Part shown: positions 47,697 through 58,300 of the stretch, in pieces | Layout: every line of letters begins with the position of its first letter | Numbering within the stretch: position 1 is the stretch's first letter | Translations under genes and position numbers: made by a program | Notes under the pieces: model-generated | The model's input: only the letters and a program-made list of their open reading frames with translations | What the model was told of the DNA's origin: nothing | The model's database searches: none | Assembly (NCBI GenBank): GCA_003056245.1 | Contig: MVDH01000006.1 | Location: 310,001 to 374,000 of the forward strand | Direction of reading: 5' to 3' | DNA: 64,000 nt | From: Cellvibrio sp. 79 | GTDB lineage: Bacteria > Pseudomonadota > Gammaproteobacteria > Pseudomonadales > Cellvibrionaceae

Positions 47697-48846
47697 CTAT
47701 AATCACCTCGCAAGGTTTAAGCGCCAAATGAATTACTTGATTATAAGCAGGCATTAATTGTGTCTCGATTTGCTGTCGCTCTTCAGCAGTAAAACATTGC
47801 TGTTTATTTACGCTATCGGCAATAAATACCTGTCCCGGAGTTTTCGAATGGAACTGCATTCGCTTTTGTATTTTTAAAAAACCTTGTTCAGCAACGACAC
47901 ACCCAAACCACGCAAAAACAGCCACAACCTCTTGTGCGCGCAATCGTTGATAATCAACCAAGCGAATATTTTGATCCAACAGTTTTTCACCCATCGCCTG
48001 CAGCAAACACCGAAGTATCTGGACACGTTTGTCCAATATACTTTGATCAATAGACTGTGCTGTAAAAACAGGATTGAATCCGGCAAGGGTTGGGTCACCA
48101 CTCATATGTCGCCCCACCGAACGCTGGTGCGATGCCAGGATCTCCAATGGATTGCGTACCAAAAAAATCGCCGGCACCTGCGGATATAACTCCCGGATCA
48201 ATTCCCAGCGAAAAATGTCCCAGGCATTCCATTTAATAATCATCTGCGGGCGAGCTGCAAATGCAGCTGCCTGTAAATTAATAAATGCACGCAAGCAAGT
48301 TTGATGCTCATGCGCTGATAATTTGTTATCCAATAACAACTCTGTCAGCAACGGCGATTCAGAAAAAACACAGGTAGTTTCCAATTCCGACAAGCAACCC
48401 GAAATCAATGTAGATCCACAGCGTGATAGGTGAAAAATGAATCCGGCCGGTTGGACTTCAACTGATGCTGCACCTTGTTGTATTGCAATCTCCAATGAAC
48501 TTCGCGGTTGGAAAATTTGATTAAACAATTGTTGGCAACAGCGGGAAATATACTCATCCTGAAATGGTTCAGTGGCATGCCCCACAGGAATTAACCAATT
48601 TACTACGCGGCGCTTTGGTTGGTAGCGATAAGGCAACCAATTACCAGCCAATATTGCATTACCGCCAATAGGTATTTGATTGCAACGATTGATTTCACTT
48701 AACAATTCGTTATCGTCAAATTGATTGCAATCCCATAACTTTTTTATGCGCGCAAGGAGCTCGCCCAGTGATTGTGCTTGCTGGCAATATTCCAATTGCT
48801 CAGTAGAACTGATTAATGTGCAATAGCGGATAAAATAATTACTCAC
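47686..48846 (-). CDS. sulfotransferase-family protein (PAPS-dependent type)
   Basis: 386 residues. The N-terminal ~125 residues are of unknown type. Then comes the phosphosulfate-binding loop FIFHLSRCGSTLISGCL (near 135-150), ETTCVFSESPLLTELLL, MIIKWNAWDIFRWELI and the 3'-phosphate motif PAIFLVRNPLEILASHQRS. These match the cytosolic/Stf-type sulfotransferase fold, with the usual lysine/arginine replaced by SRCGS as in a distinct bacterial subgroup. It overlaps the hydroxylase gene by 8 nt and the GNAT gene by 11 nt. A divergent APS kinase gene starts about 700 nt away and could make its donor PAPS. The acceptor is unknown. Confidence 0.8.
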   Translation of the reverse strand: MSNYFIRYCTLISSTEQLEYCQQAQSLGELLARIKKLWDCNQFDDNELLSEINRCNQIPIGGNAILAGNWLPYRYQPKRRVVNWLIPVGHATEPFQDEYISRCCQQLFNQIFQPRSSLEIAIQQGAASVEVQPAGFIFHLSRCGSTLISGCLSELETTCVFSESPLLTELLLDNKLSAHEHQTCLRAFINLQAAAFAARPQMIIKWNAWDIFRWELIRELYPQVPAIFLVRNPLEILASHQRSVGRHMSGDPTLAGFNPVFTAQSIDQSILDKRVQILRCLLQAMGEKLLDQNIRLVDYQRLRAQEVVAVFAWFGCVVAEQGFLKIQKRMQFHSKTPGQVFIADSVNKQQCFTAEERQQIETQLMPAYNQVIHLALKPCEVIIDVQ

Positions 48847-49474
48847 TTACGGCTCCACGTTGAATCTTTTCGCGCAGCCAATCATTCACCACACAATCAA
48901 TCACCAGATTAATTCGATCTTCATCGCCGCGGTTATAAACCTCGTGCGTCTGATCCGCATTGAAATACCACAATTCACCGGCATTCATCGGAATTCGTTG
49001 GTTATCGACAAGGAAACTCACCGCAGCGCTGGTATGAATGGGCACATGCAAACGCGCCTCACCAAATTCCATACCCAAACCCTGATCGCGATGGGGTTTG
49101 ATTTCAGCACCCGCCGCCAAACGCATCAAACGCGCGGCTTTTACCGGGCAATGTAATTGCGCAAATATGGATTTAATGTGCGGACAATGTTCCAGCACCG
49201 GCAGGTTTTCCCATTTATCACCTGCCGCAATGGAAAAACCTTGCAGGATTGGATGGGCATCGACAAATTGCTGCTGGCAACGCAACGGTAATACATCCCA
49301 TTTGCCCACATAATCGTGCCGGTTGACGTGGTCGACCCAGGGCTGCTGCAAATTTAGCAACAAGAGCTGTTCGACTTCATGGCGCAACTGATCGATAGCA
49401 ACATTGCACGCAATGCGCGCAAAGGGAATTACGTTTTCTTCGTTATTATTCACGGAGTCTGGAAACTGTTTCAA
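48839..49474 (-). CDS. aspartyl/asparaginyl beta-hydroxylase-like dioxygenase
   Basis: 211 residues, PF05118-like. The double-stranded beta-helix shows LMRLAAGAEIKPHRDQGLG with the metal-binding histidine, EARLHVPIHTS, and later GELWYFNADQTHEVYNRGDEDRINLVIDC with the second metal histidine and the arginine that binds 2-oxoglutarate. The family hydroxylates Asp or Asn (or free amino acids) using iron, oxygen and 2-oxoglutarate. It is the first gene of the leftward set hydroxylase-sulfotransferase-GNAT-tail protein. It is divergent from the APS kinase gene, with 79 nt between starts. A chain of hydroxylation then sulfation of the same target is a reasonable inference. Confidence 0.88.
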   Translation of the reverse strand: MKQFPDSVNNNEENVIPFARIACNVAIDQLRHEVEQLLLLNLQQPWVDHVNRHDYVGKWDVLPLRCQQQFVDAHPILQGFSIAAGDKWENLPVLEHCPHIKSIFAQLHCPVKAARLMRLAAGAEIKPHRDQGLGMEFGEARLHVPIHTSAAVSFLVDNQRIPMNAGELWYFNADQTHEVYNRGDEDRINLVIDCVVNDWLREKIQRGAVSE

Positions 49475-49553
49475 AGACTAGCCTCGGTTAGCCATTACGA
49501 TTAATATCCCTTAAAACCTCTCCATCAAATTTCCTAATACCATCAGGCCGTCA

Positions 49554-50117
49554 ATGCAAACACCCGACAAACGCTTTAATTGCCCGCCCTGCGTATTCTG
49601 GTTTACCGGCTTAAGCGGCTCGGGAAAATCAACCACCGCATTAGCATTGCAAGCAACGTTACAAGCCAATCATTGCAAAACCTATTTACTGGATGGCGAT
49701 GTACTGCGCACGGGTTTATGCAAGGATCTCGGTTTCACCATGGCGGACCGCCACGAAAATATCCGGCGCGTCGGTGAAGTGGCAAAACTGATGATCGATG
49801 CCAGCATTGTGGTAATCACTGCAACCATCTCGCCACTACAAAAAATGCGCGACGATATTCGCGCGCGTTTTTCTCCATCGGAATTCATTGAAATTTTTAT
49901 CGATACGCCGCTGGAAGTCTGTGAACAGCGCGATCCAAAAGGTTTATACCGTAAAGCCCGCGCTGGAAAAATTACCGAATTCACTGGTATAGACTCCGCG
50001 TATGAAGTGCCGCAGGCACCCGAGCTTCATTTACATACCCTCAGCAAAACCCCGGAAGAAAACGCACAGGAAATTTTGCGATATTTACAACAAGCCGGTT
50101 ACTTTTCACCCAGGTGA
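49554..50117 (+). CDS. cysC: adenylylsulfate (APS) kinase
   Basis: It phosphorylates APS to PAPS, the universal sulfuryl donor. The Walker A loop is GLSGSGKST at residues 19-27. [33 protein letters not shown] and [28 protein letters not shown] are the family's substrate and lid motifs, and the length of 187 is normal. No ATP sulfurylase (cysD/cysN) is adjacent, as would be expected for assimilation genes. It is divergent from a set containing a sulfotransferase, so its local job is probably PAPS supply for sulfation rather than cysteine synthesis. Confidence 0.94.
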   Translation: MQTPDKRFNCPPCVFWFTGLSGSGKSTTALALQATLQANHCKTYLLDGDVLRTGLCKDLGFTMADRHENIRRVGEVAKLMIDASIVVITATISPLQKMRDDIRARFSPSEFIEIFIDTPLEVCEQRDPKGLYRKARAGKITEFTGIDSAYEVPQAPELHLHTLSKTPEENAQEILRYLQQAGYFSPR

Positions 50118-50118
50118 T

Positions 50119-51009
50119 TTACAAAATAACCATTAGCAAAAATGGCAAACCGATAAATGCAATCAGTGTAGACACTAATACCATCGCCGCCACTTCTTCC
50201 GGCTTATGACCGTAACGCAGCGCCAACAGATAGTTAAATACTGCTATAGGCATGGCAGATTGCAATAACACCACATTACGCGATACCCCGGTCAAGCCCA
50301 TTAATTCGCACACAATAAAGCCAAAAAACAAACCGCCGCCAACGCGTATCAGGCTAAAAAATAAACTGCGTTTCCAGAAATTAATTTTCAACGTGGCGAG
50401 TGACACACCGAGCGCAATGGTCATTAACGGAATGGCGATGCCGCCTAATAAATCCAGTGTGTTGCTGATCCAGCGCGGCAAATCGGTGTCGGTAATCAAT
50501 AAGATCACCGCGATCAGCATCGAATAAATAACCGGCTGTTTAAGAATGGATTCCATGCGCTTTAGTATTCCACCATCACTCGTAGTAACAATTAATAAAC
50601 CTACAGTAAATGTGGCGACCATCATCACCATAAATGAACCCAGCGCGAGCGCGAGACCGGTTTGGCCATAAGCGAATAAGCACAACGGCAAACCCATATT
50701 GCCGTTATTGGGGAATACCAGCGGCGGCAAATAAGTGGCAATTTCCAGTTTCATCCAGCGCAGCAACGCCCAGCCGAATAAGCCCATCGCGGTCATGGTA
50801 ATTGCTGTCGCCAATGCAACCTGCCCCATTATTTCAGGCTGTACTTCTACTTTGGCCATCACCCCGATGATCAAACAGGGTGTGCCGATATTCATCACAA
50901 TGCGCGAAATAAAATCCGAGGGAAAATCGGTGCCGGTTTTACCCCAGATAAAACCCGCACCGACCGAAATCATTATCGGAGCCAAAATCGCGAGCAATTC
51001 GCTCAACAT
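50119..51009 (-). CDS. AEC (auxin efflux carrier) family transporter
   Basis: About ten hydrophobic segments over 296 residues, starting MLSELLAILAPIMISVGAGFIWGKTG. It shows the LVFPNNGNMGLPLCLFAYG motif of the AEC/PF03547 family near the middle, and RNVVLLQSAMPIAVFNYLLALRYG in the second half. Family members export small organic acids or other metabolites through the inner membrane. The frame begins further upstream, but ATG 51009 directly starts the first helix and is preferred. Its stop is 1 nt from the end of the convergent cysC. Substrate unknown. Confidence 0.88.
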   Translation of the reverse strand: MLSELLAILAPIMISVGAGFIWGKTGTDFPSDFISRIVMNIGTPCLIIGVMAKVEVQPEIMGQVALATAITMTAMGLFGWALLRWMKLEIATYLPPLVFPNNGNMGLPLCLFAYGQTGLALALGSFMVMMVATFTVGLLIVTTSDGGILKRMESILKQPVIYSMLIAVILLITDTDLPRWISNTLDLLGGIAIPLMTIALGVSLATLKINFWKRSLFFSLIRVGGGLFFGFIVCELMGLTGVSRNVVLLQSAMPIAVFNYLLALRYGHKPEEVAAMVLVSTLIAFIGLPFLLMVIL

Positions 51010-51143
51010 AGGAAATCCAGTTATCAAATTTGGAGAGGCGCATATTACCGGCAACTTGTCTACCGGTGATAGCTGACACGGGAAAACAGCTTCTATATGC
51101 TGGTCGATATTTCCTGCGTATCACCTCGTGGATCTTTTAATTT

Positions 51144-52181
51144 ATGCAAAACCCGCTGTTTGGTGACTCCGAACCATCGCCAATCGAACCCGATAAAAAA
51201 GCGGGTAGAAAATCCAGCCGCCAGGTGGAGCCTGTAATACCTGCGCCCGAGTGGATCGAGCTGGCAAGTTCATTACCCGCACATTTGCGGCTTGGTACTT
51301 CGTCCTGGAATTATCCCGGTTGGGATGGTTTGGTGTGGGATGGCGACTATGCCGAAACCAATCTCTCCCGATATGGATTGAGCGCATATGGCAAACATCC
51401 ATTATTTCGCACTGTCAGTATCGATCGCAGTTTTTATCGGCCCTTGAATGTGGCGCAGTTTGCTGAATACGCCTCGCAAGTGGGGCCGGATTTTCGCTTT
51501 GTAGTTAAAGCGCCGAGTTTGATCACGGATGCTTTGGTGCGCGATGAATCCGGTCGCGGCATGCGCCCCAACGCGCATTTTTTAAATGCTGAAGAAGCTG
51601 TGCAAATGTTTGTCGAGCCAGCACTGGAAGGCCTTGGTCCAAAGCTTGGGGCGCTAGTGTTTCAAATAAGCCCCCTGCCCGGTGCCTGGCTCGCACAGAT
51701 GCCCAAATTGATTGATCGTTTGCACAGGTTATTAAATTCAATTCCCGATTTAAAAAGTACCGCACCCGATGCCGTTATTGCGGTGGAAGTGCGCGACCCG
51801 CAATGGCTCACACCGCAATTTGTGAACGCATTGCGCGCTACCGGCGCAACCTACTGCATGGGCCTGCACGCCAAAATGCCGCACATCACTGAACAACTTC
51901 CCATCCTGCGCGCACTCTGGCCCGGCCCATTGGTTTGCCGCTGGAATTTAAATCCGGTACACGGTGCATTCGGTTATGAAGATGCACGCGATGCCTATGA
52001 ACCCTACGATAAAATTATCGACCCCGATCCGGAAACACGCGCCGCATTAGTCCGAGTCATCGCGGGCACAGCAAACGCGGGGCAAAATGTTTTTGTTACG
52101 TTGAGCAATAAAGCGGAAGGTTCAGCACCACTGTCGGTGATTGAATTGGCGCGCGCGATTCGACTTAACACCGCGAACTAG
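51144..52181 (+). CDS. DUF72 family protein
   Basis: TIM-barrel-like DUF72 (YecE) protein of 345 residues. The family opening is LRLGTSSWNYPGWDGLVW, then HPLFRTVSIDRSFYRPLNVAQFAEYASQVG, DFRFVVKAPSLITD, and later AVEVRDPQWL and NKAEGSAPLSVIELA. The N-terminal ~45 residues before this are an extra, charged and probably flexible extension. No function is established for the family. Single gene; the neighbours give no clue. Confidence 0.88.
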   Translation: MQNPLFGDSEPSPIEPDKKAGRKSSRQVEPVIPAPEWIELASSLPAHLRLGTSSWNYPGWDGLVWDGDYAETNLSRYGLSAYGKHPLFRTVSIDRSFYRPLNVAQFAEYASQVGPDFRFVVKAPSLITDALVRDESGRGMRPNAHFLNAEEAVQMFVEPALEGLGPKLGALVFQISPLPGAWLAQMPKLIDRLHRLLNSIPDLKSTAPDAVIAVEVRDPQWLTPQFVNALRATGATYCMGLHAKMPHITEQLPILRALWPGPLVCRWNLNPVHGAFGYEDARDAYEPYDKIIDPDPETRAALVRVIAGTANAGQNVFVTLSNKAEGSAPLSVIELARAIRLNTAN

Positions 52182-52198
52182 CAGCAATAAAAGAGCTA

Positions 52199-52438
52199 GT
52201 GCACTTAATATCCCGCCCCAAAATAATTGCACTATTTATAACGTCAGCATTTAATTATTTTTCAAAAACCTGGGCGCATACTGCACATTTTTCAACTTCA
52301 CGAACGTTGCCACCTGATCAAGAGACAGTAACCACACAGCTTGTTACAACCCTCACCGATGCTAGCGCCCTTGCAACAGCAGCAACACAAATTACCCAGC
52401 AAAATGTATCGAAAGTTGTATTACGTTGGTGGTATTGA
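52199..52438 (+). CDS. doubtful small open frame, hypothetical
   Basis: 79 codons from a GTG just after the DUF72 stop. There is no clear ribosome binding site. The predicted product has a weak hydrophobic start and a Thr/Ala/Gln-rich body (TTLTDASALATAATQITQQNV). I recognise no family. It may be a chance frame in the 356-nt gap between the DUF72 and methyltransferase genes; that gap otherwise shows nothing but the ribosome binding region of the next gene. Confidence 0.2.
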   Translation: MHLISRPKIIALFITSAFNYFSKTWAHTAHFSTSRTLPPDQETVTTQLVTTLTDASALATAATQITQQNVSKVVLRWWY

Positions 52439-52537
52439 ATTACTTACCATGATTAGTTCATAGCTTGGGCAAGTCCACTAAATTGGCGTCATAAAAACGG
52501 CTCATGTAACGATCACAGTAATCAGGAATAATTCATT

Positions 52538-53479
52538 ATGTCGATGCTTCCGCCGCCTTCCCATGTTGCTAGCTCTCTGCCTGAAGGCGCAAATGAAACA
52601 CTAAGAGCTGATAATCCGCGTATTGTCGATCTCAAGCAAAGGTATGCATCACTCGAAAACGCATCAGCGCACAGCACCGGATGGACTGATGAGCATATTT
52701 CCACTCAGATTGAGTGGCCTTATTTTCGAGGCGACAACGCTTACATCTGGCAATTGCGCGATGCAAATGAGCATGATAATTATCAAATCACTGCTGACTA
52801 TATAAAGAGCCGGGATCGCCTCGGATTATTGGATAAGTTAACGGAAGACGGAGCTTTTGGTGTTTATCAATACCACACAGACGAGCCAAAAGCAGTCAGT
52901 CGGGATTTGCTGGACTCCATTATGGAGATTTATTTTCTTGAGGATCAATTAGGCCTGAGTAAGTGGCCAAATATAAACATTCTCGATATCGGTGCAGGCT
53001 ATGGAAGGCTCGCACATCGCCTGGCAACAGCGATGCCCGATATTGGTCAATATTTCTGTGTTGATGCTATCGCAGAGTCGACATTTCTGTCGGATTATTA
53101 TCTTAACTATCGACAAATTACGCACAAAGCACAGGTTGTGGCCCTTGATGAAGTAGAGAGATTTTTCCAAAAAAATAAAATTGATTTAGCTATTAATATC
53201 CACAGTTTCTCTGAGTGCGCACTGGCTTCCATTGAGTGGTGGATAAAGCTGATCAGGCAAAATCAGGTTAAGTATTTTATGATTGTGCCTAATTGCGGAA
53301 AAAATCAAGGTCAGGAATTAACATCAATTGAAAGCGATAGAACCGAGCGCCACTATGACCATCTCCTGACAGAAAATAATTATGAACTGGTTTGTCGACA
53401 GCCAAAGTTCCTGGATCCAAAAGTTCAAACTTGTGGTGTTTCACCCACTTATTATTATCTGTATAAGTTAGTCATTTGA
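52538..53479 (+). CDS. putative sugar O-methyltransferase
   Basis: 313 residues. The middle has the SAM-binding motif NILDIGAGYGRLAHRLATAMPDI (near 146-168) and a following acidic VDAIAES strand. The N-terminal part WPYFRGDNAYIWQLRD and the C-terminal part MIVPNCG...HYDHLLTENNYELV agree with the family called putative sugar O-methyltransferase, usually in polysaccharide or glycosylated-product clusters. Here no sugar genes are nearby, and the gene runs opposite to the second NRPS locus. It may be a tailoring gene or a leftover of a glycan locus. Confidence 0.72.
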   Translation: MSMLPPPSHVASSLPEGANETLRADNPRIVDLKQRYASLENASAHSTGWTDEHISTQIEWPYFRGDNAYIWQLRDANEHDNYQITADYIKSRDRLGLLDKLTEDGAFGVYQYHTDEPKAVSRDLLDSIMEIYFLEDQLGLSKWPNINILDIGAGYGRLAHRLATAMPDIGQYFCVDAIAESTFLSDYYLNYRQITHKAQVVALDEVERFFQKNKIDLAINIHSFSECALASIEWWIKLIRQNQVKYFMIVPNCGKNQGQELTSIESDRTERHYDHLLTENNYELVCRQPKFLDPKVQTCGVSPTYYYLYKLVI

Positions 53480-53595
53480 TTGTTCTGCAAAAAGTCAGAG
53501 TTATTCACAATACAAACCACTGATATCAACTCTGGCTAAAGGAACATCTCGTTAAGTACCAGCAAAAATGCCACGCAGCACAGCTACTCACTGTG

Positions 53596-54135
53596 CTAGC
53601 GATTGGCCAACCAGTCGCTTTGCAATAAACCTAACCGGATATCATCGACAAAGCGTCCAGCAAGCCAAAAGTTTTGTCGCAATAGCCCCTCCTGCACAAA
53701 ACCCTGCCGTGTTAACAACCGCAAACTGGCAGTGTTACCATCAGTCACTGTCGCAGTGATTTTATGATAACCATATTCGCTAAAAGCCCGCGCCAGTATT
53801 AACTGTAACGCAGCTGCTGCAATGCCCTTGCCCTGTGCAGCAGGCAATAACATAAACCCGACCTCCGCTTGCCGATTGGCCCAATCACTTTGCAAACCAA
53901 TCAACCCGACAGCTTGCTGCCCTGCACTCAGAATCACCTCGGCCATAAAATGACCGGCATATACAGTCCAGGGTAATAAGCTGTTATCAAATCGATTACG
54001 AATCTGCGCTTCATCCTGTATATCAAAAATAAAGCGTTGAACCGCAGGGTCCTGGTGCAACGCAAGAAATAAAGGCCAGTCAGTTACCTGTAAAGTACGC
54101 AACGAAATATTGGGTAAAGCCGATTGCATTCTCAC
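53596..54135 (-). CDS. GNAT-family acetyltransferase, RimJ/RimL-like
   Basis: 179 residues with the RimJ/RimL layout: a start LRTLQVTDWPLFLALHQDPAVQRF, the CoA-binding motif VGFMLLPAAQGKGIAAAALQLIL, and the end ITATVTDGNTASLRLLTRQGFVQEGLLRQ. Such enzymes acetylate protein N-termini or small amines. It follows the AAC(3)-like gene by 132 nt on the same strand and may share its transcript. The target is unknown. Confidence 0.85.
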   Translation of the reverse strand: MRMQSALPNISLRTLQVTDWPLFLALHQDPAVQRFIFDIQDEAQIRNRFDNSLLPWTVYAGHFMAEVILSAGQQAVGLIGLQSDWANRQAEVGFMLLPAAQGKGIAAAALQLILARAFSEYGYHKITATVTDGNTASLRLLTRQGFVQEGLLRQNFWLAGRFVDDIRLGLLQSDWLANR

Positions 54136-54267
54136 CTCGATAATTCAATTCAGTCGACTGCGAAGCACGGTCAACCGCCGCAAACAGTAAATAGTACTGC
54201 TGTCACCAACATTGTCACGATAGTCATTAAAACCACTACCGGGAATAAATAATGTTTTCCAACTAAC

Positions 54268-55278
54268 TCAAATATCTGATCGAAAATAAAAGGGGGAACA
54301 CGCTGTTGGGATTCCGTCCAAATCAATTATTTTTCCTGGTATTAATACCCGATTGCCATATCTTTCATTTAAATGAAAAAATGATCTTTGAAGCTTTTCA
54401 GCCACGGACCATAAAGTATCCGCCCTTTCAAATACATAAAACTCTTTTTCATTTGCTGGACGAAAATCAGTTAATGCTTCTTGGCATAAGATACAAGAAG
54501 AGTCATCACAAGCAGGAAAATTAGATACTTCTCGTTGAAGAACGGGCAATAAAGCCTGCTCTACTTCTCGTGCATTAATTATTTTTACAGTCGCTTGCCC
54601 TAAAGTGGTCTCAGAAGCAAGTTTATGCAAGTATGGTTTTAATTTTTTAAAGCCCGCAGAACATCCCCCTCCTGCCACCCAGGAAAGTTCATTATCACCA
54701 CTTTTAACCCACCTCATTAACATGTGGCTTCCTGCCTTTTCTTTAATAGAATGGATTAAAGTCATTTTTTCAATATCAACTCCTATTAATAAAACTTTTC
54801 CATTAAGTTCTACCAGCTTTTTAAGTGGTTGATAAAAATGATTTTCCCCCCAAACTATTTCCTCTGCTTTTGGACCAATGGCACAAAAAGACCCCAATGG
54901 ATTATTGCTTCTTTTTCGAGCTGGATGACGAGCTAAATAAGAAGAAAAAAAACCTAATTCTTTATCGGCCTGAGTATAAGAAACATGAAAAAGATCTTCA
55001 GAAGAATATTTTTTTATAGCCTGAAAATCCCACTCTCTTTCAGAAAAAGACTTTAGTTTATTATTAAATAAAATTCTGTTTTCTTCCGCATTCAATAAGA
55101 AATTCCAACTATGAGTAGGCCCCATAATTGTACAATTATGATCCAGGAATGTATCAATTAATAAATCCAAACCGCCGTCTATTTCTCCCAACGAACGAAT
55201 TGCCATATGAACTGAAAGCACTTGACCTTCCAATTGGTTTTCTATGATAAAGTTTACAATATCTTGTTTTCCAAGCAT
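54268..55278 (-). CDS. AAC(3)-family acetyltransferase (aminoglycoside N3 type fold)
   Basis: 336 residues. The N-terminus VLSVHMAIRSLGEIDGGLDLLIDTF and GPTHSWNF, and the family block YLARHPARKRSNNPLGSFCAIGPKA, identify PF02522 (antibiotic N-acetyltransferase). Residues LLIGVDIEKMTLIHSIKEKA cover the catalytic histidine region. The C-terminal ~90 residues include ACDDSSCILCQEAL, a small cysteine-rich insertion not usual in AAC(3). ATG 55278 is chosen because GGGAG lies 8 nt upstream; the longer start is TTG. In biosynthetic clusters this family also acetylates or acylates amines in pathway intermediates, so tailoring or self-protection in the second NRPS locus is likely. Base composition is more AT-rich than in the neighbouring housekeeping genes. 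Confidence 0.85.
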   Translation of the reverse strand: MLGKQDIVNFIIENQLEGQVLSVHMAIRSLGEIDGGLDLLIDTFLDHNCTIMGPTHSWNFLLNAEENRILFNNKLKSFSEREWDFQAIKKYSSEDLFHVSYTQADKELGFFSSYLARHPARKRSNNPLGSFCAIGPKAEEIVWGENHFYQPLKKLVELNGKVLLIGVDIEKMTLIHSIKEKAGSHMLMRWVKSGDNELSWVAGGGCSAGFKKLKPYLHKLASETTLGQATVKIINAREVEQALLPVLQREVSNFPACDDSSCILCQEALTDFRPANEKEFYVFERADTLWSVAEKLQRSFFHLNERYGNRVLIPGKIIDLDGIPTACSPFYFRSDI

Positions 55279-55390
55279 TGGTAACGCTCCCAAGCATAAA
55301 CTCGTAACGTTTTATTTTTTTGATACTTCCGAAGTGGGTGTCCGCCTTTAAAAATCTTTATTCAGTGGAGTAAGATCAAATGAAAAAAAT

Positions 55391-58300
55391 TTAGTCTGCC
55401 ATCGCCAGCTCTTCAACAGGAAAATTGCAGATCGCCATGATCTGGTCACGACACACATGAAAACAAGCAATCATAGCGTTAATCGTTTCCGTATCGACTA
55501 ATTTAGTTGGATAGTTGACCCGCAACTCCAAGCCTGACGTGCTTCTTTCAACAAATTGAAAATCAAGCAAATAGTACATTAACGATTCAGGGTCAAAATC
55601 AAATTTACATTCAGCCTTGATTTCCTGGATCGTTAAATCTTTAGAGCGAATATGAAAAACTTCATTGCCGTTATAGATGTTATGGTTTTCATAGGCGAAT
55701 CTGATCCGCTGCGGAGGTCCGAAAAATGAATGTCGTGAATAGTTCACTAACCAGCCAAAACTGCATCCACCTTTTGGCATATCATTGTATTGCTTTTTGA
55801 TAGCAGCAACTTGCTCGATAAAATCCATTTGGTCCGGGGCGTGTAAATATAGCGGCGCACTAGCAGAAAACCATCCAACCGCTGAGTTAACATCTGCGCA
55901 TCCCTTTAGCGGGGTCCTACCATTAATATCCATACCCACGCAAAATTCTGATTCGCCCAACCAACTTTCAACTACGTTAGCAACGCAGGTCATTGATAGA
56001 TCAAAAACCGTTAAACCACGCAAAGAAAGTGTTTCCTTTACTATGCGTAGCTGTTCAACACTGAAAAAATCAAACGTTATTAATTTTTGGTATCTCACCT
56101 GATTCAAACCAATAGTATCTTCAATTTTAATCAGTTTTTTATTGTGTACACTTGTTGCCTTAGACCAATATGGGATATCTTCTTTGAATTCATCGTTCAG
56201 CGTTTTTTCTAAAATTTGCTGTTGCCAAATAAATAATTGCTGATCAATAGTCCGGTCAAATTTTTGTGGATTAGCCAACAATTGGTTAATTGTGTTCGTT
56301 ATGACCAATAATGAAACGTCATCAACCAGAAGATGATTTACAAAAACACCAATTTCTTTATGTTCGCCGTTTTCGTACAGAACAACCGACCATGGCTTTG
56401 TTGCCACATTCATTTCTCTGCGAAGATTAGCGGCCTGATTATGCTTCCAGGTTTCATAAGGAACATCTGAAGGTGCAGCAAGCGTTTTGAAGTAAATATC
56501 ATCACGAAGATGGATTTTTTCACCAAAATGCAATTTAAGTGCTGGATGCTTCCTAATAATAATGCGCACAACTCTTTCCACTTCCCTGGCTGAGATGTTT
56601 CCCATAACCATCAAATTAAGCTCTAGTATCCATTGATTGATCCCGCCAAATCCCAACATGCTACGTTTGTTGGGCATCAACGTATTAATGGCTTCGTCAG
56701 TGATTTTGATTCGCACTTTCCTACCAGAACGGATGGACAAATTTTCAATTTTAGTCGGGCCTAGCAGCTCCGCCACATCAAGGAACAACTGATGTGATTT
56801 TAAATGCAAGACAACTGCAATTGCCAAAATAGAGTCACCACCTGATTGGGTAAAACTTAATTGGTCATTCAATGTCTGCGTACCTATCACCTGCTGCAGG
56901 ACGCTGATTAAAAGGGCTTTCGGTGTTGCGCTTTTATCAACCGCAATCACTTTATTTTTAACCTGCATTTTCAATGAATTGCGATCTATTTTGCCAATCG
57001 GTGTCTTGGGTAGCACATCGAGTTTTTTAATAAAATGAGGTATACAAAAATGGGGTAACCGCTCTTTTAAGCTACGCTTGATTTCTTCCGCGCTGAATTC
57101 GTCAGCGCTGGACACAACAAAAGCATGAATTGTTTGCCCATCCACAACCACCGCTGCATCAGAGATATGAACGATAGCTAATAAATTAGCCTCAATTTCT
57201 TCAAGCTCGATTCTCTTACCGTAGATTTGGATTTGATTATCGCTACGACCTAAAAATGTATACTCACCCGATTCATTAACGTTACAAATATCACCCGTTC
57301 GATAATAAATTGACTCTTTATTATCAATTGCCAGTTTTTTAAATCTATCATTGGTTTTTTCTACATCATTATAATAACCATTGCTTACACCATTGCCACA
57401 CAACCACAGCTCGCCACTTAAGCCTGCACCAACCAATTCATAGTGCTCATTCAAGATAATTGCCCTGGTATCTTGTGTCGGTTTCCCAATCGGCACTCTG
57501 GGCTTACCCAGGTCTCTTTCACTTAGGATATGCACAAGAGAAGTAATTGTTACTTCTGAAGGGCCGTATTCATTAATCAATTGGCATTTGCTAAATAAAT
57601 CAAATTCGGCCCACTTTATCAGAATGTTTTTGTTCAGTTCTTCTCCACCTAACACCAAATAACGTAAGCTTGTTTTATGCCAGCGAGCTTTAGCTTGGTC
57701 AATTTCCAGTAAAGTCAGACAAAAACTAGGTGGCAAATCCGTGAATGTGATGCTGTTGTTCTGACAAAACGTTAAGAACCGTTCCGGATCAAGGATAGCG
57801 TCATCGGCAAAATAAATTGTGGCGCCTGATATCAGGCTAATAAGCACTTGCTGAAGGTAGGTATCTGTTGCCGCACTAAGCATGCATAAGGTGTGGTCAC
57901 TTTTATTCAAGTTATAAAAGTTTTTGGAAGTTGCGATTTTAGCAGCTATATTAGCCCTGTTAACTTCAATCCCTTTTGGATTTCCGGTAGTTCCCGATGT
58001 GTAGACAATATAAGCCGCATCAGGATTAAACCGTTTCGGACCATCCACCATAATGGTTACCAGCGCATCCGCTTCCACCAATAAGTTTGCATCACTGTGG
58101 TTTAACATAAATTGCTTGCGAGCATCAGGTAGTTTTACATCAATTACCAAAAAACTGATTCGCTCAAGCAGCGAAGCGATTATCGTACTAATAACTACCA
58201 AAGGATCACTGGCCAATATTGCCAAACGATATCCCTGGCTTTTTCCTTTGGCTATCGCCACCAATTGCCGTCTAAGTGATTCCACTTGATTTATTAATTC

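Noticed and set aside
54160-54290. Short leftward hydrophobic frame after the AAC(3) gene (MTIVTMLVTAVLFTVCGG)
   Set aside because: Only 18 codons from its ATG, no ribosome binding site and no family match; a chance frame is more likely.
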